Assembly (NCBI GenBank): GCA_024636225.1
Contig: JAGXHN010000012.1
Coordinates: 1-64,000 of the forward strand
Origin: Desulfuromonadaceae bacterium
GTDB lineage: Bacteria > Desulfobacterota > Desulfuromonadia > Desulfuromonadales > UBA2294
Direction of reading: 5' to 3'
Length of the DNA stretch: 64,000 nt
Below the pieces are notes generated by a model. That model did not search any database. It was given only the letters and a program-made list of their open reading frames with translations, and was not told the DNA's origin. Positions within the stretch are counted from its first letter, which is position 1, and each line of letters opens with the position of its first letter. The position numbers and the translations under genes are program-made. Below are positions 9,625 through 17,755 of the stretch, piece by piece.

Positions 9625-10590
9625 ATGCTGCTCCCATTTTTCGCTGTTATTTCAGGTCTGATGCTTTTGATCTGGAGTGCTGATCGTTTTATCGAAGGCG
9701 CTTCGGCTACCGCCGATCATTTTGGCATGCCACCGCTGTTGATCGGTATGGTCATTGTCGGTTTTGGAACTTCTGCCCCGGAGATGGTCGTTTCGGCACT
9801 GGCCGCATCACAGGGGAATCCCGGCATCGCCCTCGGTAACGCTTATGGGTCAAATATCGCAAATATCGCTCTGGTTCTGGGACTGACCGCTCTGATCAGT
9901 CCGATTGTTGTGCAGTCCCAGGTCTTGCGCAAAGAACTGCCACTCCTCACTGTTGTGACGGCTCTGGCTGGTTTTCAGCTCTGGGATGGTGAAATCACCC
10001 GGATAGAAGGGGTGGTTCTTCTTTGCGTCTTCGCCGTCGTGATGGGCTGGACGATCTGGCAAGGGTTACAAAAAAATGAGGATGCCATGGGGAGTGAAGT
10101 GGCGCTCGATATCGATACCCACGCCATGCCGATTAACCGCGCACTTTTACGGTTGGTTGTCGGTCTGACTCTCCTTGTTGTAAGTTCACGCATTTTGGTC
10201 TGGGGAGCGGTTGCGATCGCCCGGGGTTTTGGTGTCAGCGACCTGTTGATTGGCTTAACAATCGTTGCGATCGGAACGTCGCTGCCGGAGCTGGCTTCGG
10301 CTATCATCGCAACCCGCAAAGGGGCCCATGATATCGCGCTGGGGAATGTTCTCGGCTCGAATCTTTTTAACACCCTGGCGGTGGTCGGTATTGCTGGTAC
10401 GATTCAACCGATGAGCGTCGAACCGGTCGTTATTTCTCGCGACCTGCTGGTGATGTCTATCTTGACTTTATCGATCTTTGTTTTCGGTTATCGCTATCGA
10501 AGAGTGGGGCGCATTAATCGTTGGGGCGGGGCTCTTTTGGTCTGCTCATATCTCGTCTACAACGGTTATCTGATTCGTGATTTTTTTTAA
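9625..10590 (+). CDS. calcium/sodium antiporter, CaxA/YrbG-like
   Basis: 321 residues, about ten membrane helices in two inverted halves. The paired alpha-repeat motifs of the Ca2+/cation exchanger superfamily are clear: GFGTSAPEMVVSALAA with GNAYGSNIANI in the first half, and AIGTSLPELASAIIA with GNVLGSNLFN in the second. The acidic Glu in each repeat, needed for cation binding in this family, is present. The predicted role is Na+/Ca2+ or H+/cation exchange at the inner membrane. The ATG at 9625 has only a weak AAGG upstream. Confidence 0.9.
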   Translation: MLLPFFAVISGLMLLIWSADRFIEGASATADHFGMPPLLIGMVIVGFGTSAPEMVVSALAASQGNPGIALGNAYGSNIANIALVLGLTALISPIVVQSQVLRKELPLLTVVTALAGFQLWDGEITRIEGVVLLCVFAVVMGWTIWQGLQKNEDAMGSEVALDIDTHAMPINRALLRLVVGLTLLVVSSRILVWGAVAIARGFGVSDLLIGLTIVAIGTSLPELASAIIATRKGAHDIALGNVLGSNLFNTLAVVGIAGTIQPMSVEPVVISRDLLVMSILTLSIFVFGYRYRRVGRINRWGGALLVCSYLVYNGYLIRDFF

Positions 10591-10643
10591 ATATTGATGG
10601 CTTATTTATTTTTTAATGACCCTCGAATCAAGGGAGATAGTGT

Positions 10644-11018
10644 ATGAAACTCTTTATTATCCTCGGCAGCCTGAATGCCTTTATCGGCGTCGGACTCGGC
10701 GCTTTCGGTGCCCACGGTCTTAAAACAAAAGTGACTTCTCAGATGCTGGCGGTGTGGGAGACGGCTGTTCAGTATCACCTGATACATGCCCTCGGTCTGC
10801 TCCTGATCGCCATATTTTGCCAATTGTTACCGGACAGTTCCCTGCTGCGAACTTCTGGCTGGCTGCTGCAGATCGGCATCGTTCTTTTCTCCGGCAGCCT
10901 CTATCTGCTGGTGTTGACCGGCACAAAGCCACTCGGCATCATCACGCCGATCGGCGGCGTCGCTTTTCTGGTCGGTTGGCTGCTTCTTGCCGTCACCGCC
11001 TGGCGACAGTCAGTCTGA
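10644..11018 (+). CDS. DUF423 family membrane protein
   Basis: 124 residues with four predicted membrane helices. The N-terminal block GAFGAHGLKTK and the following VWETAVQYHLIHALGLL are the signature of DUF423 (E. coli YgdD and Bacillus YwdK type). AAGGGAG lies ahead of the ATG. The family has no established function. Confidence 0.9.
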   Translation: MKLFIILGSLNAFIGVGLGAFGAHGLKTKVTSQMLAVWETAVQYHLIHALGLLLIAIFCQLLPDSSLLRTSGWLLQIGIVLFSGSLYLLVLTGTKPLGIITPIGGVAFLVGWLLLAVTAWRQSV

Positions 11019-11061
11019 AAGTTTTGTCTATTTAATCGATTCCGCCAGAGGAGGAAATAAA

Positions 11062-11325
11062 ATGGAGAACGAAAAGATCAAGGTACAGACCGAGAGTGGC
11101 CAGACTCTTGAGGTTGTGGTCACAGATAAACAGGCTGACGTGATCTATATTGCCATCGGCGAGGGGATCAACAACGTCAAGTGTCGGCTGGTGCCGAGCC
11201 GTAATGGGCTCGCCTACGTTGGAAACGTGATGGGGCGTGAGATCATTTATGCACGGAGCGTAAAAGAGGTAAAGGCCGATATCGCACAGAGTGAGTCGAT
11301 GCGATTTCAGCACAAAGTTCGCTGA
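11062..11325 (+). CDS. small protein of unknown function
   Basis: 87 residues, starting at ATG 11062 with GAGGAGGAAATAA just upstream, an excellent ribosome site. Longer frames upstream are rejected. The sequence looks like a compact beta-rich domain (VQTESGQTLEVVVTD, then CRLVPSRNGLAYVGNVMG) with a charged helical tail, and no membrane segment or signal. I do not recognise it. It sits between the DUF423 and phosphoesterase genes with short gaps, so it may be co-transcribed with them. Confidence 0.75.
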   Translation: MENEKIKVQTESGQTLEVVVTDKQADVIYIAIGEGINNVKCRLVPSRNGLAYVGNVMGREIIYARSVKEVKADIAQSESMRFQHKVR

Positions 11326-11361
11326 TACTATTTTTTTATGAACTTTGATTCAGGGGTTTTT

Positions 11362-12000
11362 ATGCCAGTGAAAATCGGTTTAATCAGCGATGTTCACGCA
11401 AAAGCGTCTCCTTTGGCTGAAGCGTTGACCCTCTTCGCCCGCGAAGGGGTCGATACCATCCTCTGCGCTGGCGATATTGCTGGCTACGGATCCGACCTTG
11501 CGCTAACAGTTCAGCTGCTTAAAGAGAATCACTGTCTGACTGTTGCAGGGAATCATGATCTCTGGGCCCTCGATCGCTCTGATTCAGTTCTGGAAGAGTC
11601 TGTCGATAGTTACTTGCGATCTTTGCCGAAGAAGCTTGAATTTTTTGCTGCGGGAAAGTCTCTCTATCTGGTTCACGCCAGTCCACCTGATTCGCAATTG
11701 AATGGCATTAAACTTTTAGACGAAAAAGGGCGGTTAATCGGGGCACAAAAAGAGTTCTGGAACGCCAGTTTGCATTCTTTCCCTTATGATCTGCTGGTGG
11801 TGGGTCATACGCATCAGCTTTTTGTTGAAAGGTTCGGTGATCTTCTGGTCGTGAATCCTGGCAGTACCGTCTTCAATCATAGCTGCATGATTTTACATTT
11901 ACCAGAGATGGCGGTGCAGATTCTGCCGTTATCCGGCAAGAAACCGCTTCTCGCCTGGAACTGGGGGGTGGAAGCCCAGATGACCGGCATAAGCGAGTAG
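11362..12000 (+). CDS. YfcE/MJ0936-type metallophosphoesterase
   Basis: 212 residues. ATG at 11362 with AGGGG five bases upstream is preferred to the in-frame ATG at 11338. Calcineurin-like metal motifs appear in order: ISDVHAK (D-x-H), CAGDIAGYG (G-D), GNHD and GHTH. Small members of this family are Mn2+/Ni2+-dependent phosphodiesterases with varied or unknown substrates. Cytoplasmic; no signal peptide. Confidence 0.88.
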   Translation: MPVKIGLISDVHAKASPLAEALTLFAREGVDTILCAGDIAGYGSDLALTVQLLKENHCLTVAGNHDLWALDRSDSVLEESVDSYLRSLPKKLEFFAAGKSLYLVHASPPDSQLNGIKLLDEKGRLIGAQKEFWNASLHSFPYDLLVVGHTHQLFVERFGDLLVVNPGSTVFNHSCMILHLPEMAVQILPLSGKKPLLAWNWGVEAQMTGISE

Positions 12001-12097
12001 GGGGTGGGAATCGCTATCTCCTTGGTTGTTTCAGCCTGATCTGTTAGGATGCACTCTCTTTTTTTGTCAATCGGTCCTCAAAATAGAAAGGTTTACT

Positions 12098-12529
12098 ATG
12101 ACTCCGCTCGATAAGGCACTGAACATTCTGAAAGATGATCCGGAAAATATCGAAAACCGTCACCATTTTTACAGTCTGTTTCTTCAGACCTCTTTTTATA
12201 TCCCGACGTTCAATGAAAAAAGTGGCGATGTGACCAAGACTGAGGATGAGGAGTTGAAACCGGAAAAAGCGATGCCTTTGATTATGGAGTCTGACGGGAG
12301 TGATTTCATGATGTTATTCGATCATGAAGACCGTGTTGTTGCCTGGGCTGAAGAGGGTGTACAGTGTATCACGCTACCCGGTTATGCGATTATTGCGATG
12401 ACCACCGATCAGCTGCATCTGGCGATGAATATCGGCACCGATTATTCAAAACAGTTTGTCCCGGAAGAGATTAACTGGCTTAAAGATGTCGTGAAATTAA
12501 GTGGCGAAGGTGGAGCCGGAAAAGAGTAA
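12098..12529 (+). CDS. SseB-like N-terminal domain protein
   Basis: 143 residues from ATG 12098 (AGAAAGG upstream). The pattern of short N-terminal helix, FLQTSFYIPTF, then a hydrophobic strand ending in a bulky-residue cluster (DHEDRVVAWAEE) and ITLPGYAII resembles the SseB N-terminal domain found in many small bacterial proteins. No secretion system is nearby, so a link to type III secretion should not be assumed. The family assignment is by eye and moderate. Confidence 0.6.
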   Translation: MTPLDKALNILKDDPENIENRHHFYSLFLQTSFYIPTFNEKSGDVTKTEDEELKPEKAMPLIMESDGSDFMMLFDHEDRVVAWAEEGVQCITLPGYAIIAMTTDQLHLAMNIGTDYSKQFVPEEINWLKDVVKLSGEGGAGKE

Positions 12530-12564
12530 ACGGTTGCCGGAAATTACGTATTAATGGAGAAAGA

Positions 12565-13110
12565 ATGGCTCTGTCCGCCACGATTTTTAAAGCTGAACTG
12601 CAGATCTCGGATATGGATCGCAACTACTATGGGGAGCATCATCTGACCCTGGCACGGCACCCTTCTGAAACGGATGAGCGGATGATGGTGCGGTTACTCG
12701 CTTTTGCCCTGAACGCTGACGAGCATCTCGCTTTTACGAAAGGGATGGGGATCGACGAACAGCCGGACCTCTGGTTGAAGAGTCTCTCCGATGAGATTGC
12801 TCTCTGGATCGATGTCGGTCTGCCGGAAGAGAAGCGGGTGCGCAAGGCATGCAATCGTGCCCAGAGGGTATCCCTTTATCTCTACGGCGCCCGTGCTGCC
12901 GAACCATGGTGGCAGAAGAATGAACAGAAGCTGCAACGCTTTCATAATCTGAGTGTGTTTCAGATTTCTGATGCGACCTGCAACGAGATGACTCGTTTTG
13001 TGCAACGCAGCATGCAGTTGCAGTGTACGATACAGGATGGTGAGATCTATCTGAGTGCCGGCGACCAGACACTGGCGATCACACCGCTGATCCGTAAGTT
13101 GGCGGACTGA
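12565..13110 (+). CDS. yaeQ: YaeQ family protein
   Basis: 181 residues, the same length as E. coli YaeQ. MALSATIFKAELQISDMDR at the start, HPSETDERMMVRLLAFAL, and RVSLYLYGARAAEPWW in the middle are strongly conserved family blocks. YaeQ has a PD-(D/E)xK-nuclease-like fold but its cellular role is unclear. It lies 35 bp after the SseB-like gene. Confidence 0.93.
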   Translation: MALSATIFKAELQISDMDRNYYGEHHLTLARHPSETDERMMVRLLAFALNADEHLAFTKGMGIDEQPDLWLKSLSDEIALWIDVGLPEEKRVRKACNRAQRVSLYLYGARAAEPWWQKNEQKLQRFHNLSVFQISDATCNEMTRFVQRSMQLQCTIQDGEIYLSAGDQTLAITPLIRKLAD

Positions 13111-13172
13111 GAATTATAAGAAAATCTGTCATCTGTGAAAATGATTCTATCAAAGGATCTATAGCTTTAAAA

Positions 13173-13207
13173 GCTCGATTCTCGATTACCCCCTCGGGAA
13201 TGTCACC
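13173..13207. repeat. degenerate palindromic intergenic repeat, copy A
   Basis: The segment has the form CTCGATTCTCGA - spacer - CTCGGGAATGTCA. It resembles GATTCCCGA...TCGGGAATGAC palindromes and recurs in degenerate form at 40334-40483. It lies between yaeQ and the RRM gene. Confidence 0.4.
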
Positions 13208-13228
13208 CTTTTTTGTTTTTAATTTCAC

Positions 13229-13268
13229 AACAAGAGCAGAACGTCTTAAACGGCTTTCTGCTCTTGTT
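13229..13268. terminator. perfect 13-bp inverted repeat, possible terminator for yaeQ
   Basis: AACAAGAGCAGAA (13229-13241) pairs perfectly with 13256-13268 around a 14-base loop. On the plus strand only scattered T residues follow; on the minus strand the following bases are A-rich. Termination of plus-strand yaeQ transcripts is therefore the better reading, but the T tract is imperfect and the repeat ends 8 bp from the stop of the converging RRM gene. Confidence 0.5.
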
Positions 13269-13275
13269 GTTTCCT

Positions 13276-13608
13276 CTATTTACGCCGTCTCTGTGGAGAG
13301 TTTGCACGCTTTTGCGGGTCACTATCCGCAGCTTTGGCTGCCGGCGGCTTCGGACGGACCGGTTTGACCCGGATGGAGCGTTCGAACAACTGAGCTTCAT
13401 CGAGCATATTGAGCGCGTCTTTAGCTTCGGCGCTGGTCGACATGCGAACGAAGGCACAGCCGGTGAATTTACCTGTTTTTTTATCTGTCAGCAGGTTGAT
13501 GAGACGCACCGTTCCGCAGACGCTGAACAGTTTATGCAGATCGGCTTCGGTCGCTTCGAAAGCGATGTCGGTGACGAACAGATCTTTATTTTCACTCTTC
13601 TCTTTCAT
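13276..13608 (-). CDS. RRM-type RNA-binding protein
   Basis: 110 residues from ATG at 13608. One RNA recognition motif spans about residues 8-85: the RNP2-like strand is DLFVTDIAF and the RNP1-like segment is GKFTGCAFVRMS. A basic Pro/Ala/Lys-rich tail ends in QRRRK. Bacterial single-RRM proteins of this size bind RNA with little known specificity. The start is one base after the stop of the YkgJ-like gene, so the pair is almost certainly co-transcribed and translationally coupled. Confidence 0.88.
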   Translation of the reverse strand: MKEKSENKDLFVTDIAFEATEADLHKLFSVCGTVRLINLLTDKKTGKFTGCAFVRMSTSAEAKDALNMLDEAQLFERSIRVKPVRPKPPAAKAADSDPQKRANSPQRRRK

Positions 13609-13609
13609 G

Positions 13610-13966
13610 TTATGACTCTTTCTCATAGCCTCTACAGCCGGTTGAAGCTGCATGTTTTTTATGTTCAGGATAGGCTCGGCAGTGGTCCGGTTTGATCGCA
13701 TCTATGCCGCACAGATACCCTTTTTGCTGCAGCATGTCGAGCAGCCAGGGACAGCGTTCGACGTCCTCACCGGTCACGGGGTCGATCCAGGCGGTGTGCA
13801 GCAGGTTGTCGGGGCCAAGATATAATGTTTTGACCCAATCGATCAGATCTTTACGCTCAAGTTTTTGCCAACGTGCGAGATCGGCATCACTGATGCAGCC
13901 GTTGTAGGCATCGATCAGATTGAGACAGCAGTGGCCGCAGCAGCGGCAGTTGAAAATTGGTTTCAT
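13610..13966 (-). CDS. YkgJ-family cysteine cluster protein
   Basis: 118 residues from ATG 13966. The opening MKPIFNCRCCGHCC carries C-x2-C-x2-C-type spacing, with further cysteines at CPWL, YLCGI and DHCRAYP. This is the Zn/Fe-S-binding CxxCxxCC cluster of the YkgJ family (UPF0153), whose function is unknown. It is upstream of and coupled to the RRM gene. Confidence 0.85.
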   Translation of the reverse strand: MKPIFNCRCCGHCCLNLIDAYNGCISDADLARWQKLERKDLIDWVKTLYLGPDNLLHTAWIDPVTGEDVERCPWLLDMLQQKGYLCGIDAIKPDHCRAYPEHKKHAASTGCRGYEKES

Positions 13967-14129
13967 CGTTGTCTCGATAATATGTATGTTCTGGTCAGAC
14001 TTTAAGCTCTGACATGAAGGGGACATTATTACATTTTACGGGTGCGAGAAGAAGAATAAGTTCTGCGGTTAGCTTGTTTCGCTCAAAAAAGAGGACACCA
14101 CTGGTCACAACATCCGCCCCAAGGTCTGA

Positions 14130-17100
14130 CTAGATGAACTCCATCCGTCTCCCCTCACGCAGCAATGCAGTGAATTCATCGACCGGCAACGGTCTGCTGA
14201 ACAGATACCCCTGCATTTCGTTGCAGTGATACCGGCGCAATAGCGCCAGCTGTTCGTGCGTTTCCACCCCTTCAGCGACAACTTTGATTTTGAAGTTGTG
14301 AGCGAGGTCGATAATGGAAGAGGCGATTGCTTCGCAACCAGGATCGGTCGTGATTTCATTGACGAATGAGCGGTCGACCTTCAGGGTGTCGACGGGGAAC
14401 CGGCGCAAATAGTTAAGGCTGGAGTAGCCGGTTCCGAAATCGTCAAGGGCTAATCGTAATCCCAATAATTTAAACGCGTTCATGAGCGACACCGCCGCAT
14501 CCGGATTGTGCATCACCATGCTTTCAGTCAGCTCCAGTTCAAGACAGGCGGCATCGACAGCAGTCTCTGCAATGATCTGCTGAATCAGGTCAACAAGCCC
14601 TCTTTGATGAAACTGCCGCGCCGAGAGGTTTATGGCCATATTTTTCAACGGCAGACCTTGATCGTGCCAGGATTTTAGTTGGGTACACGCTGTTCTAAAA
14701 ACCCAGGCTCCGAGCGGCAATATGAGTCCGGTCTCTTCGGCCAGCGGAATGAAGTCGGCTGGCGATACCATATCCTTCCCCTGTGGCTGCCAACGAACCA
14801 GCGCTTCGGCACCAACAATCTCACCGCTGGAGAGATCAACCTTTGGCTGGTAATGAAGGAGAAATTCGTTGTCTGCCAACCCCTGGCGCAAAGCATTCTC
14901 CATCTCCAGTTTATCGAATACGCGTTTATTCATCTCCGGAGAGAAAAGGCGGAAGGCATCGCCCCCTTCCTCCTTGACCTGAAACATGGCGGTGTCGGCG
15001 TTACGAATCAAGGTTTCGGCCTCTTCACCATCACGAGGGTAGAGACTGATCCCGATGCTTGCGCTGATCCTGAGTTCTCGGCCGTTGATCTGGTGCGAAG
15101 GTTTTAGAGCTGCTTCAATTTTGTGTATCAAAGGGGCGATGTCGTCGGTCTGGGCGATCTGTGCCAGAACCAGAGCAAATTCATCGCTGCCGAGGCGCGC
15201 CACCGTGTCGCTCTGACGCAGACAGCTATTTAAACGCTTGGCTACGCTTTGTAGAAGCAGATCGCCACTGCTGTGCCCGAGACTGTCATTGATCACCTTG
15301 AAGCGATCGAGGTCGAGGAGCAGCACCGCCAACATGCGGTCTGCATGTCTGGCAAAGACAAGACCCTGCTGCAAGCGGTCTTTGAGCAGGTTGCGATTGG
15401 CTAACCCGGTGAGAGTGTCGTAGCTGGCCTGATGTTCCAACTCCTCTTCGTACTGCTTACGATCTGTGACATCGTTGATGACGCTGACGTAGTGAGAGAT
15501 CAGACCGTTCTCGTCACGAACCGGGGAGACCGACAGCTCATTCCAGAAGAGGGTGCCGTCCTGACGATAATTACGAATAACAGCATGCCCTTCATTTCCT
15601 AAACGCATTGCTGATCTTATATCGACGACCCCCTTCTGGTCGAGATCGTTGTTGAGCAGGAACTGTGCATCTCTTCCTAGTAGCTCGTCCGCCTTATAGC
15701 CGGTGATCCGCTCAAAGGCGGGGTTGAGATAAATGATCGGTGCTGCAGATTGGGACATGTCGGAGATAATGATGCCGTTGCTGCTCGCTTCGATGGCCCG
15801 GGTGCGCAATTGCAGAGACGCTTCTGCTTCGCGTCTGGCAACAGCCGTACGCAGCGCATCGATACCATAGATGAGGTCTTCGGCAAGTTCGGTCAGCAGG
15901 GCCATCTCATCGGTATTAAAGGTGTTGTCACCCTGACTGTAAAGGGTCAGAACACCACAGAGATCTTTGCCGGTAATAAGCGGAAAAGCGGCCGCAGAGG
16001 TGAACCCAAACTTTTTGACCATCGGCTTGAGGTGTGCGCAATCCGGGTTGGATTCGAGGTTGTGAATAATGACTGCTTTACGACTTGATGCCGCCAATCC
16101 TGTCGGTCCCTGACTGCGGTCGCCGCCGTCCAGCGTGATGTTCAATTGCTCCAGATAGGCTGATGCCTCGCCGGAATGCATCACGGGGTCAACCACGACA
16201 CCATCACAAAAACCGACCCAGGCCAGTGGGTAGCCACCGATCTCTGTCAGGTTGGAACAGATGCTCTCCAGCAGGCTGGTTTCATCAGTTGCCCTTACCA
16301 GCGCTTCATTGCATCGACTAAGAACACGCAGCGTCCGATTTAGAACATTTTGTAACTCCTCATTTGCTTTGCGCTCGCTGATATCGTGCAGGATACCGGT
16401 GAAATATCGACGGTCGGACAGGAACAGCTCGCTGACAGAAAGAGCCAAAGGGAAGGTGGTGCCATCTTTGCGCTGTCCCTCAACCTCACTGTTTTTATGG
16501 AGTCGTTTGGTTTTTTCAGTATTCAGGTAGTTGGCAATGTACGAGTCGTGCTCGTCCGAATAAGGGCGAGGCATCAGGATTTTGACATTTTCTCCTTCAA
16601 GCTCGGTCTCAGTATAACCGAACATTGTTAAGGTCGCGGCGTTGACCGACTCGATAATCCCTCTTTCATCGATGGTGATGATGCTGTCAGGAGCGCCGGC
16701 CAATATTGTACGGAGGAGTTCTGTGCTTTCTGCCTCGGCGGCCTGTGCGGCACGATGCTCTTTACGGATGCGGGCGGCATCAAGAACCGCCATAATTGTG
16801 AGGGGGAGGCGTTGGATGTGTTTGCGACTTTTGACGACATAATCAGCCGCTCCACGTTTTAACGCCTCAACCGCGACCTCTTCGGTCCCGGTGCCGGTGA
16901 GCAACACCACCGGCAGTTCCGGGTGGTGCTGTTGTACCGCTTTCAAAACATCCAGGCCAGTGTAGCCAAGAATATTAAAGTCGGAAAGGATAATATCAAA
17001 TTTCCCATCTTCTAGTTTCAGCTCAAACTCTTCACGGGTGGTTGCGCTGGTAATTTTAAAGTCTATCTCTGCGTGATCCAGTGCGTCTTGCACCAGATCA

Positions 17101-17162
17101 CGATCATGCAGATTGTCGTCAATGTGAAGAATACGGGCCGAACGGTTCAAGCTTGTAGTCAT
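14130..17162 (-). CDS. REC-PAS-GAF-PAS-GGDEF-EAL signalling protein
   Basis: 1010 residues from ATG 17162, set by AAGGGG seven bases upstream. Domains in order: receiver (about 8-125; acidic D15/D16, phospho-acceptor D61, T89, K111), PAS (about 150-265), GAF (about 280-450), PAS (about 455-575), GGDEF (about 585-745) and EAL (about 755-1005). The cyclase signature reads GSDEF rather than GGDEF, which is often still active. The EAL domain keeps EALVRW and DDFGTGYSSL, suggesting phosphodiesterase competence. Known families imply c-di-GMP turnover controlled by phosphorylation. It is downstream of the kinase and receiver genes on the same strand and is their likely output. Confidence 0.93.
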   Translation of the reverse strand: MTTSLNRSARILHIDDNLHDRDLVQDALDHAEIDFKITSATTREEFELKLEDGKFDIILSDFNILGYTGLDVLKAVQQHHPELPVVLLTGTGTEEVAVEALKRGAADYVVKSRKHIQRLPLTIMAVLDAARIRKEHRAAQAAEAESTELLRTILAGAPDSIITIDERGIIESVNAATLTMFGYTETELEGENVKILMPRPYSDEHDSYIANYLNTEKTKRLHKNSEVEGQRKDGTTFPLALSVSELFLSDRRYFTGILHDISERKANEELQNVLNRTLRVLSRCNEALVRATDETSLLESICSNLTEIGGYPLAWVGFCDGVVVDPVMHSGEASAYLEQLNITLDGGDRSQGPTGLAASSRKAVIIHNLESNPDCAHLKPMVKKFGFTSAAAFPLITGKDLCGVLTLYSQGDNTFNTDEMALLTELAEDLIYGIDALRTAVARREAEASLQLRTRAIEASSNGIIISDMSQSAAPIIYLNPAFERITGYKADELLGRDAQFLLNNDLDQKGVVDIRSAMRLGNEGHAVIRNYRQDGTLFWNELSVSPVRDENGLISHYVSVINDVTDRKQYEEELEHQASYDTLTGLANRNLLKDRLQQGLVFARHADRMLAVLLLDLDRFKVINDSLGHSSGDLLLQSVAKRLNSCLRQSDTVARLGSDEFALVLAQIAQTDDIAPLIHKIEAALKPSHQINGRELRISASIGISLYPRDGEEAETLIRNADTAMFQVKEEGGDAFRLFSPEMNKRVFDKLEMENALRQGLADNEFLLHYQPKVDLSSGEIVGAEALVRWQPQGKDMVSPADFIPLAEETGLILPLGAWVFRTACTQLKSWHDQGLPLKNMAINLSARQFHQRGLVDLIQQIIAETAVDAACLELELTESMVMHNPDAAVSLMNAFKLLGLRLALDDFGTGYSSLNYLRRFPVDTLKVDRSFVNEITTDPGCEAIASSIIDLAHNFKIKVVAEGVETHEQLALLRRYHCNEMQGYLFSRPLPVDEFTALLREGRRMEFI

Positions 17163-17287
17163 GCAGCTACCCCTTTTGAATATATGGCTGAAGATGCGTC
17201 TGTTATCGTGACGGCAGACTTGCAGCGCAATAAATTTTTTATTTGTGTCACTCTCGTCTTTGGTTCTGTTCAACGGTCATTTAATTA

Positions 17288-17755
17288 TTATTGATTCTGC
17301 TCCGGGCTTGTATCGTGCTTTGGTGGTTTGACGTTGAGGGTCAGCCAGTACTCTCCAACGTTACGAACGACCGCCAGGAACCCTTCAAAAGAGATCGGTT
17401 TGACCAGGTAGCTGTTGGCTCCGCAGTCATATCCGAGCGCCCGATCTCCTTCCTCAGTAGAAGAGGTGAGAATAATAATCGGGATTCGCATGATATACGG
17501 AGCGGTCTTAACCTGACGCAATACTTCGAAACCGTCAATTTTCGGCATTTTAAGATCGAGCAGAACAACGTCGGGTAAAGGATATTTTCCCCGATCGGCG
17601 AACGGCCCATTCCCAAAGAGGTAGTCGAGCGCCTCCTGACCGTTTTTGGCAACCTGAATCGTGTTGCTGAAATGAGCTTCCCGGAAGGCGTCAAGGGTGA
17701 GCTCGACGTCCATGGCGTTGTCGTCGACCAGAAGGATATTGGCGGATCTACTCAT
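17288..17755 (-). CDS. stand-alone receiver (Rcp1-like response regulator)
   Basis: 155 residues from ATG 17755 (GAGAGGAAG upstream). It is a single receiver domain: D11/D12, phospho-acceptor D67 in VVLLDLKMP, T97 and K119 in YLVKP. The insertion between strands 2 and 3 (LFGNGPFADRG) is typical of Rcp1-type regulators paired with PAS or phytochrome kinases. Its first codons overlap the end of the kinase gene by 8 bp, so the two are a pair. No output domain is present; it may shuttle phosphate to the downstream GGDEF-EAL protein. Confidence 0.93.
   Translation of the reverse strand: MSRSANILLVDDNAMDVELTLDAFREAHFSNTIQVAKNGQEALDYLFGNGPFADRGKYPLPDVVLLDLKMPKIDGFEVLRQVKTAPYIMRIPIIILTSSTEEGDRALGYDCGANSYLVKPISFEGFLAVVRNVGEYWLTLNVKPPKHDTSPEQNQ

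Noticed and set aside
13229..13268. Terminator for the minus-strand RRM gene
   Set aside because: On the minus strand the hairpin is followed by A-rich, not T-rich, sequence.
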